Positions 1-7,895 of a DNA stretch of 64,000 nucleotides are shown here, in pieces; the stretch's first letter is position 1; each line of letters begins with the position of its first letter. The translations under genes and the position numbers were made by a program. The DNA lies in the NCBI GenBank assembly GCA_964631835.1, contig CAZWAD010000015.1, positions 1-64,000 on the forward strand. The letters run 5' to 3'. The DNA comes from Bog-950 sp964631835 (GTDB lineage: Bacteria > Bacteroidota > Bacteroidia > Chitinophagales > LD1). The notes beneath the pieces were generated by a model, which was not told the origin of the DNA, searched no databases, and saw only the letters and a program-made list of their open reading frames with translations.

Positions 1-132
1 TTCCCCGAAAGTATTAAGGAAAACATGGAAAGTATTGAGGAAAACTTCGTACTTCTCAATACTTTGAACGAAAGTATTAAGGAATTCCCCGAAAGTATTA
101 AGGAAAACTTCGTACTCCCCAATACTTTCAGG
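1..132 (+). repeat. 21-bp tandem repeat array, six units, cut by window start
   Basis: Units of exactly 21 bp begin at 7, 28, 49, 70, 91 and 112. Four of them start gaaagtatt(a/g)aggaa and two start gtact(t/c)c. Because 21 is a multiple of 3, every frame reads as heptads. The frame starting at base 1 stays open until a TGA at 163-165 and reads ESIKENM, ESIEENF, VLLNTLN, ESIKEFP, ESIKENF, VLPNTFR, then a short tail. The array runs off the left edge, so its full length and any start codon are not visible. It may be the 3' end of a small heptad-repeat gene, or a non-coding repeat that happens to be open. A second 21-bp array lies at about 5.45-5.67 kb. Confidence 0.8.
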
Positions 133-181
133 CTTGTTAAAAACAATATCTTCGCCCAAAACTGAATTATTGCTGAACAAA

Positions 182-934
182 TTGTTAAATCTCCTCAGCG
201 GAAACAAAGAAAGCGGAGCTTCTTCACTGACCGATTTCAGTTTAATGGCCGTTGATTTACACTCCCACCTCATTCCGGGCATTGACGATGGGGTAAAAAC
301 ATTGGATGAGTCATTAGCGATGCTGCGCCAGTTTGCCGCATGGGGTTTTAAAAAAGTAATTACCACTCCGCATCTGATGGCGGGCGGGTTTAATAATACC
401 CCAGAAATCATCAACAGCGGCAAACAGCAGGTGCTGGAAGCTATCAAACAGCAGAATATTCCCATTGAATTTGATGCGGCTGCCGAATATTACCTCGATG
501 AAACTTTTTATGAAAAAACAGAGAAAAAGGAGTTCCTGACCATAGGCAAGAGTTATGTGCTGGTTGAATTCTCGATGCATGCCAAACCTTTTAATGTGGC
601 TGATATAGTTTACAAAATGCAAACAGCCGGTTATCATATTATACTTGCACATCCTGAACGCTATCCCTATTATTACGAGCCGGATTTTGAAGGCTACAAC
701 GGGCTGAAAGACCGCGGCATTTATTTTCAGGTTAACCTGATGTCGCTGAGCGGCAGATACGGCAAACATGCAAAATACACCGCAGAGAAAATGATTGACG
801 AAAACATGGTTGACTTTATGGGCAGCGATTTACACGGAGTAAGACATACCGAAGCCATACATGCCTGCTTAAAAGAGAAGTACCTTGAAAAAATTCTTAC
901 CAGCGGTAAATTATTAAACAAAACTCTTCTGTAA
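182..934 (+). CDS. CpsB/CapC-type PHP-domain tyrosine phosphatase
   Basis: This is a PHP-superfamily protein of the CpsB/Wzb-like group, metal-dependent phosphatases that dephosphorylate the tyrosine kinase controlling capsule or exopolysaccharide export. Visible metal-binding motifs are DLHSHLIPGIDDG near the N-terminus, TPH about 30 residues on, AHPERY near residue 165 and GSDLHG near the C-terminus. The start is uncertain. TTG at 182 gives a short basic/hydrophobic leader before the PHP motif, as is usual in Bacteroidota homologues. TTG at 134 would extend into the 21-bp repeat, and ATG at 247 would begin directly at the PHP motif. The gene is followed after 2 nt by rfbC and probably shares its transcript, consistent with a surface-polysaccharide role. 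Confidence 0.85.
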   Translation: MLNLLSGNKESGASSLTDFSLMAVDLHSHLIPGIDDGVKTLDESLAMLRQFAAWGFKKVITTPHLMAGGFNNTPEIINSGKQQVLEAIKQQNIPIEFDAAAEYYLDETFYEKTEKKEFLTIGKSYVLVEFSMHAKPFNVADIVYKMQTAGYHIILAHPERYPYYYEPDFEGYNGLKDRGIYFQVNLMSLSGRYGKHAKYTAEKMIDENMVDFMGSDLHGVRHTEAIHACLKEKYLEKILTSGKLLNKTLL

Positions 935-936
935 GA

Positions 937-1500
937 ATGCCATTTACCGAAACCGGCTTTCCCGGGTTAAAAATTTTTGAACCTAAAGTTATAAGCGACA
1001 GCCGCGGATATTTTTTTGAAAGCTTCAACAAAGCCTTATTTCAAAGTGCCGGAATTGACACCGGGTTTACACAGGACAATGAATCGAAATCGAAGTTCGG
1101 TGTAATCCGTGGGTTACATTACCAGTTGAATCCCTATGCCCAAGCTAAATTAGTTCGCGTAGTTGAAGGCGAGGTTTTGGATGTGGTCATTGACTTGCGG
1201 AAAGGTTCACCTACTTTCGGCAAATCTTATTCGCTGGTTATTTCTGCCGATAACAAAAAGCAGCTTTTTATCCCCCGTGGTTTCGCACACGGCTTTTCTG
1301 TATTAAGCGAAACCTGCATTTTTCAGTATAAGTGCGACAACTATTATTCGAAAGAAAGCGAAGGCGGTATTATATACAACGACCCCCAACTGAATATTGA
1401 TTGGGGCATTGGATTGGACAAAGTTGTTGTTTCAGAAAAAGACAGGGTTCTCCCGTTGTTTAAAGACTGCCTGAATAATTTTCAGTTCAATGGCAAATAA
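937..1500 (+). CDS. rfbC: dTDP-4-dehydrorhamnose 3,5-epimerase
   Basis: RfbC/RmlC epimerises dTDP-4-keto-6-deoxyglucose at C3 and C5, the third step of dTDP-L-rhamnose synthesis for surface polysaccharide. At 187 aa it has the normal length for the family. The cupin-fold signature is clear: FFESFNK near the N-terminus, the catalytic-His motif GVIRGLHYQ, LVRVVEGEVLDVVIDLR, and FIPRGFAHGFSVLSE with the second conserved His. It sits 2 nt after the CpsB-like gene, and its last 11 nt overlap the start of rfbD, so translational coupling is likely. The rfbA and rfbB partners are not in this window and may lie to the left. Confidence 0.95.
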   Translation: MPFTETGFPGLKIFEPKVISDSRGYFFESFNKALFQSAGIDTGFTQDNESKSKFGVIRGLHYQLNPYAQAKLVRVVEGEVLDVVIDLRKGSPTFGKSYSLVISADNKKQLFIPRGFAHGFSVLSETCIFQYKCDNYYSKESEGGIIYNDPQLNIDWGIGLDKVVVSEKDRVLPLFKDCLNNFQFNGK

Positions 1501-2347
1501 AATACTTGTTACCGGTGCGCACGGGCAGTTGGGAACTGAAATCAACTTTCTTTCCTCGCTACTTGAGACACATGATTTCGTGTTTGTCGGACATGAAGAT
1601 TTGGATATTTCTGATGCCGGGGAAGTGAAAAGTTTTTTTGAAAAAGAAAAGCCAACTGCGGTTGTCAACTGTGCCGCTTATACAGCAGTGGACAAAGCTG
1701 AATCTGAAAAAGAACTCGCCTTTAAGGTAAATGGAGATAGTGCCGGAAATCTTGCAGCAATATGCAAAGCAACTGATGCACGGTTTATTCATATCAGTAC
1801 TGATTTTGTATTTGACGGAACTGTTTCCCGCCCGCTGCTGGAGGGAGATGCCACCAACCCGCTTTCCGCTTACGGAGCCAGCAAACTTGAAGGTGAAAAA
1901 CAAGTGCTGCAAAATAATACGCGTGCTGTACTCATCCGCTCGGGTTGGGTTTACTCTTCGTTCGGAAACAATTTTGTGAAAACTATTCTGCGCTTAGGAA
2001 AAGAGCGCGAATCGCTGAATGTGGTTTACGACCAAACCGGAACCCCTACTTATGCGCGTGACTTAGCCGCAGTTATTTTGAAAATCATTCAGAACGATGA
2101 ATGGAAGCCGGGAATTTACCATTACAGTAACGAAGGTATTGCCAGCTGGTATGATTTTGCTGTGGCTGTTTGTGATATAGCAGGATTACAAACAAAGATT
2201 ATTCCCATAGAAACCACCCAATATCCTACACCGGCTGCACGCCCTAAATACAGTGTGCTCAATAAGCAAAAAATTAAAGATACATTCCGCGTTGAAATTC
2301 CTCACTGGAGAGAAAGCCTTCAAAAATGTATCGCCTTACTTTCCTGA
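1490..2347 (+). CDS. rfbD: dTDP-4-dehydrorhamnose reductase
   Basis: RfbD/RmlD is an NAD(P)H-dependent extended SDR catalysing the final reduction to dTDP-L-rhamnose. The sequence opens with the Rossmann motif KILVTGAHGQLGTE. It then shows AAYTAVDKAE, HISTDFVFDG, the catalytic Tyr region PLSAYGASKLEGE (YxxxK) and RSGWVYS. At 285 aa the length is typical. The ATG at 1490 overlaps the end of rfbC by 11 nt, and cysQ follows after 21 nt, so cpsB-like, rfbC, rfbD, cysQ and possibly rnr look like one operon. Confidence 0.95.
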   Translation: MANKILVTGAHGQLGTEINFLSSLLETHDFVFVGHEDLDISDAGEVKSFFEKEKPTAVVNCAAYTAVDKAESEKELAFKVNGDSAGNLAAICKATDARFIHISTDFVFDGTVSRPLLEGDATNPLSAYGASKLEGEKQVLQNNTRAVLIRSGWVYSSFGNNFVKTILRLGKERESLNVVYDQTGTPTYARDLAAVILKIIQNDEWKPGIYHYSNEGIASWYDFAVAVCDIAGLQTKIIPIETTQYPTPAARPKYSVLNKQKIKDTFRVEIPHWRESLQKCIALLS

Positions 2348-2368
2348 TTATTTTTCCCTTTTACTGAC

Positions 2369-3154
2369 ATGGAACTGTTTTATAAAAACATTGATATTAA
2401 TGAACTCATTTCTGCAGCTCAACATGCCGGAAATGAAATCATGAAAATTTATGTAAGCGATTTTATGGTGGAAACGAAGAGCGATTCTTCTCCCTTAACC
2501 GAAGCCGACCATCGTTCTAATGCAATCATTCTGGCAGCTCTTAAAAAACTGCATCCTGAAATCCCATTCATTTCAGAAGAAACAAAAATGACTGCATACG
2601 AGGAGAGAAAAAACTGGAACCGGTTCTGGCTCATTGACCCGATTGACGGCACAAAGGAATTCATCAAAAAGAACGGAGAGTTTACAGTTAACATTGCGCT
2701 GATTGAGGAAGGAGTGCCGGTAGTGGGTGTGGTTCATGTACCGGCACAAAACAAAACGTACTACGGAATAAAGGGAATCGGTTCGTTTGTATTTACCGCT
2801 CACCACTCACCCCTTGCCGCAAACCCGGGAGAACATTACTCTTCCAAATCAAAAGTGACGGTCGTTGCCAGCCGCTCGCATTTAAGCGATGAAACTCTTC
2901 AGTTTGTTGAACAATTAAAGGCAGCCGGCAAAGAAGTTGAGTTTATCTCTTCGGGCAGTTCCTTAAAACTTTGCCTGGTGGCGGAAGGCAAAGCCGATGT
3001 TTATCCTCGATTCGGACCTACCATGGAATGGGACACTGCTGCTGCTCATGCGGTTGCGCTTTATGCCGGTAAAAATGTAATGAATTACGAAACCAAACAA
3101 CCACTTACTTACAATAAAGAGAACCTTCTCAACCCCTGGTTTATTGTAGAGTAG
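2369..3154 (+). CDS. cysQ: 3'(2'),5'-bisphosphate nucleotidase CysQ
   Basis: This inositol-monophosphatase-fold enzyme hydrolyses 3'-phosphoadenosine 5'-phosphate (PAP) to AMP, removing a by-product of sulfotransfer and sulfate assimilation. Metal-binding motifs are visible: the SPLTEADHRSN region, FISEET, the signature WLIDPIDGTKEFI near residue 90, and WDTAAAHAV near residue 220 (the WD(x)AA motif). The length of 261 aa fits the family. Next to polysaccharide genes a housekeeping or sulfation-related role is possible, but only the PAP phosphatase assignment is well supported. Confidence 0.92.
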   Translation: MELFYKNIDINELISAAQHAGNEIMKIYVSDFMVETKSDSSPLTEADHRSNAIILAALKKLHPEIPFISEETKMTAYEERKNWNRFWLIDPIDGTKEFIKKNGEFTVNIALIEEGVPVVGVVHVPAQNKTYYGIKGIGSFVFTAHHSPLAANPGEHYSSKSKVTVVASRSHLSDETLQFVEQLKAAGKEVEFISSGSSLKLCLVAEGKADVYPRFGPTMEWDTAAAHAVALYAGKNVMNYETKQPLTYNKENLLNPWFIVE

Positions 3155-3166
3155 GTATTACAAACA

Positions 3167-5329
3167 ATGAAAAAGAAAAAACATTTCAATAAAAGAAAAC
3201 CAAATACCAACCCCGGTGAAAATGCCCGCTACATACTCGGCATTATCCAATCGCTTGGCAAAGATGCCTCGCTCAAAACACTTTTTCCGAAAGTACTTCG
3301 CAAGATGACTCAGGAGGAGATTGTTCTTGCCCTCAACAAACTCGACCACCAGGGCGCTATTAAAATCGAGCAGAAAGGAAAAATCAAAATTCTGCGCGGT
3401 GAGAAACCGCACAAACCGGTTCACCGCGATACGAAGTTTCTCATCGGCACGGCCGATATTGCTCAAAGCGGGGCTGCTTACATAGCGGTTGACGAGTTAG
3501 ACAAGGACATTTACGTTCCCAAAAAGTTTGTGCGCAGCGCCATGCAGGGCGATGAAGTGAAAGTGCGCCTGACCGCTTACGGCAAACGTCCCGAAGGCGA
3601 AATAGTAGAAATCATCAGGCGCTCGCAAGACAGTTTTGCCGGCCGGGTGGAAGTGCTGGAGAAGTTCGCATTTTTTGTAGCCGATGAAAGAAAGCTGAAC
3701 ACCGATGTTTTTATTCCTCTCGCCAGCCTGGGTGGCGCTAAAAACGATGAACGGGTTATTGTGCGCATTACCGACTGGAACAAAGAAGGCAAAAGACCGG
3801 TGGGCGAAGTGGTGGAAATTATCCGGGGCGTTGGAAGTTCGGATATGGATATGAAAATGATTCTCATTAGCAATGGATTCAGTATTGATTTTCCGCGCTC
3901 GGTTTATAAAGAGCTTGCAAAATATGGTGAACAAATTCCAAAAGAGGAATTAAACAAGCGGCTTGACCTTCGCAAAGTTCCAACGTTTACTATTGACCCG
4001 GAAGATGCCAAAGACTTTGATGACGCCATTTCGGTTCGCACGCTGGCTAACGGAAATTACGAGGTAGGAGTTCACATTGCCGATGTTTCGCACTTTGTCC
4101 GCGAGGGCTCTGAACTTGATAAGGAGGCGGAGAGGCGCGCCACTTCGGTGTATTTGCCCGACCGCGTGTGTCCGATGCTCCCCGAAAAGCTGTCGAACAT
4201 TCTCTGTTCGCTCCGGCCCAACGAAGACCGGTTGACCTTTTCCACCATTTTTGAGTTTGACAAAAACTTTGAGCTGAAACATTTTACCATTTCCAAAACA
4301 GTAATTCACTCCAGGCGCAGGTTTACTTACGAGCAGGCGCAGCAGGTTCTCGAAACCGGTGAAGGCGATTACGCCTCCGAGCTGCTGTTGCTCAACCGCA
4401 TGGCGAAATCTTTCCGCGCCAGGCGGTTTAAGAAAGGCGCTATCGCTTTCGAAAAACAGGAAGTAAAATTCCGGTTAGATGATACCGGTAAGCCTTTGGG
4501 TATTGTGCTGAAGGTTCGCAAAGATGCACACCTGCTGGTAGAAGATTTCATGCTTCTTGCCAACGAAACGGTAGCCCGTTTCGGCTCTAAACTGCGCAAA
4601 GGGAAACATGCCGCGCCTTTTGTGTACCGGGTGCATGATAATCCCGACCCGGCAAAGCTTGAAATGTTCAGCACGGTGGCTGCCCGCTTCGGTTACAAAA
4701 TAACTTTCGACAATCCGAAAGATGCTGCCGAAATTTTCAACTCCATGCTTCGCAGAATTGAAGGCAAGCCCGAGCAAAATGTATTAGAGACCCTCGCTAT
4801 ACGAAGCATGGCAAAAGCCACTTACACTACCGGCAACATCGGGCATTACGGTTTGGCGATGGAACATTACACCCACTTTACTTCGCCTATACGCAGATAT
4901 CCCGATGTGCTTGTTCACCGGTTGCTGGAAGGCATACTCCACAGCCCCGATAAGATGATTAGCAAAGATGAACTTGAGGCGCGTTGCAAAAACAGTTCGG
5001 TAATGGAGCGAAAAGCTATGGATGCCGAGCGCGAAGCCATTAAATACAAGCAAATTGAATTTATGCAGGATAAGGTGGGCGGTGAATTTAATGCCCTCAT
5101 TACCGGTGTAATTCCAAGAGGTGTTTTTGCCGAAATGATTGATAATAAATGCGAGGGAATGGTAAGCACCGAACTTTTGGGCGATGAAGATTTCCGTTAT
5201 GAAGAAAAGCAGGTGCGCCTGGTAGGCACCCGAAGCGGCAAGCGATACCAGCTTGGCGACCCGATTAAAGTGAAAGTGCTTTCGGCAGATATTATCCTCC
5301 GTAGGATTGACCTCGGGCTGGCAGAATAA
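3167..5329 (+). CDS. rnr: ribonuclease R (3'-5' exoribonuclease)
   Basis: This is an RNase II/R family 3'-5' exoribonuclease that degrades structured RNA in the cytoplasm. The order is a basic N-terminus, a winged-helix-like region (about 20-80), cold-shock OB domains (about 85-240), the RNB catalytic domain (about 250-590) and a C-terminal S1 domain (about 635-720). The RNB metal-site motif reads TIDPEDAKDFDDAISV, and ARRFKKGAIAFE and HYTHFTSPIRRYPD are typical. The length of 720 aa is normal. It starts 12 nt after cysQ, so read-through is likely. Downstream is a 420-bp interval with a 21-bp repeat. Confidence 0.95.
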   Translation: MKKKKHFNKRKPNTNPGENARYILGIIQSLGKDASLKTLFPKVLRKMTQEEIVLALNKLDHQGAIKIEQKGKIKILRGEKPHKPVHRDTKFLIGTADIAQSGAAYIAVDELDKDIYVPKKFVRSAMQGDEVKVRLTAYGKRPEGEIVEIIRRSQDSFAGRVEVLEKFAFFVADERKLNTDVFIPLASLGGAKNDERVIVRITDWNKEGKRPVGEVVEIIRGVGSSDMDMKMILISNGFSIDFPRSVYKELAKYGEQIPKEELNKRLDLRKVPTFTIDPEDAKDFDDAISVRTLANGNYEVGVHIADVSHFVREGSELDKEAERRATSVYLPDRVCPMLPEKLSNILCSLRPNEDRLTFSTIFEFDKNFELKHFTISKTVIHSRRRFTYEQAQQVLETGEGDYASELLLLNRMAKSFRARRFKKGAIAFEKQEVKFRLDDTGKPLGIVLKVRKDAHLLVEDFMLLANETVARFGSKLRKGKHAAPFVYRVHDNPDPAKLEMFSTVAARFGYKITFDNPKDAAEIFNSMLRRIEGKPEQNVLETLAIRSMAKATYTTGNIGHYGLAMEHYTHFTSPIRRYPDVLVHRLLEGILHSPDKMISKDELEARCKNSSVMERKAMDAEREAIKYKQIEFMQDKVGGEFNALITGVIPRGVFAEMIDNKCEGMVSTELLGDEDFRYEEKQVRLVGTRSGKRYQLGDPIKVKVLSADIILRRIDLGLAE

Positions 5330-5399
5330 AGCAGCCTGAAGTTTGTACCGCTTGCCTGCCGCAACATACCACCTGCAAACAGGGCTTTTTCAGCTAAAA

Positions 5400-5735
5400 A
5401 TGAAGCAAAACCCACTGTTTGACGCTTTTCTGGGCATTTTTAATGGTTTCCAGCAAGTGCTGGAAGGTTTCCATCAACTCTTTTAGGTTTTCCGGCATCT
5501 GTTTTAATATTTCCGGCACTTGCTTAAAGATTTCCGCGAGCTGCTGGAAAAGTGGCACCGCCTGCTGGAATATTTACAGAAGCTGTTGGAAAGTTTCCAC
5601 GGCCTGGCGGAAAGTTTAAACCATCTCCCGGAAAACTTCCACCGCTTGCCGGAAAGTTTGCAAAACGCTGTGGAGAGCCGGCTCCTGATGACGAAAATAT
5701 TTACCGGAATGAAAGTGAAGTTAAAGCAGAATTAA
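5400..5735 (+). repeat. 21-bp heptad repeat; possible decayed small coiled-coil gene
   Basis: Between rnr and gpmI a motif like (c/t)(t/g)gaa(a/g)(g/a)ttt recurs at exactly 21-bp spacing at 5461, 5482, 5503, 5524, 5545, 5566, 5587, 5608, 5629 and 5650. The frame opened by ATG 5400 runs 111 codons to TAA 5733-5735 with only two internal stops. These are TAG at 5484 and TAA at 5505, at the same heptad position, where other units carry a Glu or Lys codon. The heptads read LLEKWHR, LLEYLQK, LLESFHG, LAESLNH, LPENFHR and LPESLQN. This suggests a heptad-repeat microprotein gene disabled by two single-base changes, or a non-coding 21-mer array. The flanks 5330-5399 and 5736-5751 show nothing I can name. 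Confidence 0.6.
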
Positions 5736-5751
5736 GAAGAATGCCAACAGG

Positions 5752-7278
5752 CTAAAACAAACTGCCGCCAGTCATTTCAGCGGGTTGTTCAATACCCATA
5801 AGCTTTAAAACGGTGGGTGCAATGTCGGCAAGTTTTCCCGGACGCAACGAAGGATGAAAATTTTTATCAACCAGAAAGAAGGGAACGGGGTTCATGGTAT
5901 GTGCGGTATTAGGAGAGCCGTCAGGGTTAATCATGTAATCTGCATTACCGTGGTCGGCAGTTATCAGCACGGTGTAGCCTTTCTCCAGCGCGGCTTCAGT
6001 TACCTGCATCACACATCTGTCAACCGTTTCTGCGGCTTTCACCGCTGCTTTAAAAACACCGGTGTGCCCTACCATGTCGGTATTGGCATAATTGAGGCAT
6101 ACAAAATCAGGTGCCTTGTTTTTAATTTCTTCCAGCACCTTACCGGTTATAGGCAGGGCGCTCATTTCGGGCTGCAAATCGTAAGTAGCTACTTTGGGCG
6201 AAGCGGCAAGCAGCCGTTTTTCGCCTGCAAACTCTTTTTCCCTTCCACCGCTGAAGAAAAAAGTAACGTGAGGATATTTTTCAGTTTCGGCAGCACGTAT
6301 TTGCGTTTTGTTGTTTCGTTCCAGAACTTCACCCAGGGTCATGGTCAGGTCGTTATTGTCGAATATATTTTCAATACCCTTAAACGTATGGTCATAAATG
6401 GTCATGGTAAGGTAACGAAGGTTCAGCTTAGCCATTCCATGCTGCGGAAAATCCTGCTGGGCAAGGGCTTTGGTTATTTGGCGGCACCGGTCGGTGCGGA
6501 AGTTAAAGCACAGCACCGCATCATCGCTCCATACATAAGCAAAAGGTTCTCCCTGAGCATTGGTGCGCACTATGGGCGTAATAAATTCATCGGTAACACC
6601 GGCTGCATAACTTTCTTCCACGGCTTCAAAAATGTTGGTGGTTTTTTTGCCTTCACCTTTTGTGAGTAAATCGTACGCCAGTTTGATGCGCTCCCACCGG
6701 TTATCGCGGTCCATAGCATAGTATCTTCCGCAAACAGATGCTATATGCCCGACAGAATTATCCAGGTGCTCCTGAAGTTGTCTCAAAAATCCGAGACCGC
6801 TTTTGGGGTCGCAGTCTCTGCCATCGGTAAAGGCGTGAATAAAAACATCATTCTTTCCCAAACCATTTTCTTTGGCAATATCGCACAGCGCTTTCAGGTG
6901 GTTAATATGCGAATGCACTCCTCCGTCTGAAACCAGACCGATAAGATGAAGCGGCTTTTTATGGTCTTTGCAATACGCGATAGTGGCAAGCAGCCTCTCG
7001 TTGCGGGCCAACTCTCCGCTTTTAATGGCGCGGTTTATGCGCTCCAGTTCCTGATATACCACGCGCCCGGCACCTATGTTAATATGCCCTACTTCACTGT
7101 TACCCATTTGCCCTTCAGGCAAACCCACATAACCGCTGTGTGTACTCAGTTCTGTATTCGGATAAGAGTTGTAAAGAGAATCTGTAAAAGGAGTATGCGC
7201 CTGTGCAATTGCGCTACGTTCAGGGTCAGGTCCGTGACCCCAGCCATCCATAATAATGAGGATAACTTTCTTATTCAT
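5752..7278 (-). CDS. gpmI: 2,3-bisphosphoglycerate-independent phosphoglycerate mutase
   Basis: GpmI interconverts 3- and 2-phosphoglycerate in glycolysis and gluconeogenesis using two divalent metal ions and a phosphoserine intermediate. Motifs include VILIIMDGWGHG at the N-terminus (metal Asp), GQMGNSEVGHINIGAGR with the catalytic Ser, HAFTDGRD, FNFRTDRCRQ, NYANTDMVGHTG and TADHGNAD near the C-terminus. At 508 aa it is full length. I prefer ATG at 7278 (MNKKVILIIMDGWG) over an upstream in-frame TTG at 7287, because the conserved fold begins immediately after it and a promoter-like element overlaps the upstream codons. Confidence 0.96.
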   Translation of the reverse strand: MNKKVILIIMDGWGHGPDPERSAIAQAHTPFTDSLYNSYPNTELSTHSGYVGLPEGQMGNSEVGHINIGAGRVVYQELERINRAIKSGELARNERLLATIAYCKDHKKPLHLIGLVSDGGVHSHINHLKALCDIAKENGLGKNDVFIHAFTDGRDCDPKSGLGFLRQLQEHLDNSVGHIASVCGRYYAMDRDNRWERIKLAYDLLTKGEGKKTTNIFEAVEESYAAGVTDEFITPIVRTNAQGEPFAYVWSDDAVLCFNFRTDRCRQITKALAQQDFPQHGMAKLNLRYLTMTIYDHTFKGIENIFDNNDLTMTLGEVLERNNKTQIRAAETEKYPHVTFFFSGGREKEFAGEKRLLAASPKVATYDLQPEMSALPITGKVLEEIKNKAPDFVCLNYANTDMVGHTGVFKAAVKAAETVDRCVMQVTEAALEKGYTVLITADHGNADYMINPDGSPNTAHTMNPVPFFLVDKNFHPSLRPGKLADIAPTVLKLMGIEQPAEMTGGSLF

Positions 7279-7284
7279 GGCGGA

Positions 7285-7292
7285 CAAAGTTA
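7285..7292 (-). promoter_or_regulatory. Putative -7 element (TAACTTTG) for gpmI
   Basis: On the minus strand the octamer TAACTTTG matches the Bacteroidota -7 consensus TAnnTTTG. A TTA, one base off the TTG -33 element, lies about 20 nt upstream. Only 6 nt separate the element from the ATG at 7278, so the transcript would be leaderless or nearly so. The -33 match is weak and the assignment rests on the -7 box alone. Confidence 0.35.
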
Positions 7293-7379
7293 CCCGAGTT
7301 TCTTACTTTTAACAGGCGCATTCAGCCGGATACGATGTATGGCATGATATTCGAGAATAAATCATAGAAATTTTACGCT

Positions 7380-7778
7380 ATGAAAAACCAGTTCATAAAA
7401 ACGCTTACAATAACCATTCTCTTCGTGCTTGCAGTTGGCAGCCACCTTCAGGCGCAGAGCTTTGATAATATTGTAAATGCCATTAAAACAGGTAACGCTT
7501 CAGCCCTTGCAGCTAACTTTGAAGGTAATGTAGAGATAACCATTAAAGAAGTTGCTAATTCATACAGCAAGGCACAGGCGGAAATGGTGCTGAAAAACTT
7601 CTTTGCAGCCCATCAGCCTAAGTCTTTTTCCGTAGCCCACCAGGGAACTTCACCCGAAGGCTCGAAATACTTTATCGGCAATCTTTCTACTTCATCGGGT
7701 AACTACCGGGCGTATGTTTATGCCAAGACTTCGGGCAGTAAACTGGTTATTCAGGAAATACGATTTGAAGAGCAATGA
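7380..7778 (+). CDS. Secreted DUF4783-family protein
   Basis: This 132-aa protein has an N-terminal signal peptide (a basic MKNQFIK, a hydrophobic stretch to about residue 20, then HLQAQS). The small domain that follows resembles DUF4783/SnoaL-like NTF2-fold proteins of Bacteroidota: IVNAIKTGNASALAANF, VEITI, YSKAQAEMVLKNFFAAH and a C-terminal beta-hairpin ending IQEIRFEEQ. Its biochemical role is not known. It lies divergent to gpmI and upstream of nadC, from which it is separated by a hairpin terminator. This family often neighbours nadC in Bacteroidota, which is recollection rather than something shown here. Confidence 0.8.
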   Translation: MKNQFIKTLTITILFVLAVGSHLQAQSFDNIVNAIKTGNASALAANFEGNVEITIKEVANSYSKAQAEMVLKNFFAAHQPKSFSVAHQGTSPEGSKYFIGNLSTSSGNYRAYVYAKTSGSKLVIQEIRFEEQ

Positions 7779-7781
7779 AAC

Positions 7782-7815
7782 CAATAGGCAATAAGCAATA
7801 GTGAATAGGCAGTAG
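7782..7815. repeat. Short-word repeat (caatag/gtgaatag type)
   Basis: A run of near-identical words, caataggcaataagcaata followed by gtgaataggcagtagg, lies just after the DUF4783 gene. The same vocabulary (agtgaataggca, caatagtgaatag) reappears at 9704-9758. It is non-coding and looks like a dispersed intergenic micro-repeat. Confidence 0.6.
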
Positions 7816-7839
7816 GCTTTAAATACCAGTGCAAAATGT

Positions 7840-7867
7840 AAAGCGAATACGAAGTGATTCGCTTTTT
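7840..7867 (+). terminator. Rho-independent terminator after DUF4783 gene
   Basis: A perfect 9-bp stem (aaagcgaat at 7840-7848, attcgcttt at 7857-7865) with an 8-nt loop is followed by T residues. It covers the upstream GTG (7854) that could otherwise be read as the nadC start. This supports the later nadC start at 7896, or alternatively an attenuator-like arrangement. Confidence 0.65.
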
Positions 7868-7895
7868 GTTTATTACTTCACACCAAAATTACGGA

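Noticed and set aside
1..5670. 21-bp arrays as a CRISPR
   Set aside because: Units are contiguous with no variable spacers, too short for CRISPR repeats, and no cas genes are present.
5419..5755. Other reading frames across the 21-bp repeat (Cys/Trp-rich and Pro/Lys-rich versions)
   Set aside because: A 21-bp period makes all frames repetitive. I favour the ATG 5400 frame because it has the best start, the longest span and heptads compatible with a helix; the others lack such support.
7854..7895. GTG 7854 as the nadC start
   Set aside because: It falls inside the stem-loop terminator of the upstream gene and adds 14 non-conserved residues; GTG 7896 gives the normal NadC N-terminus.
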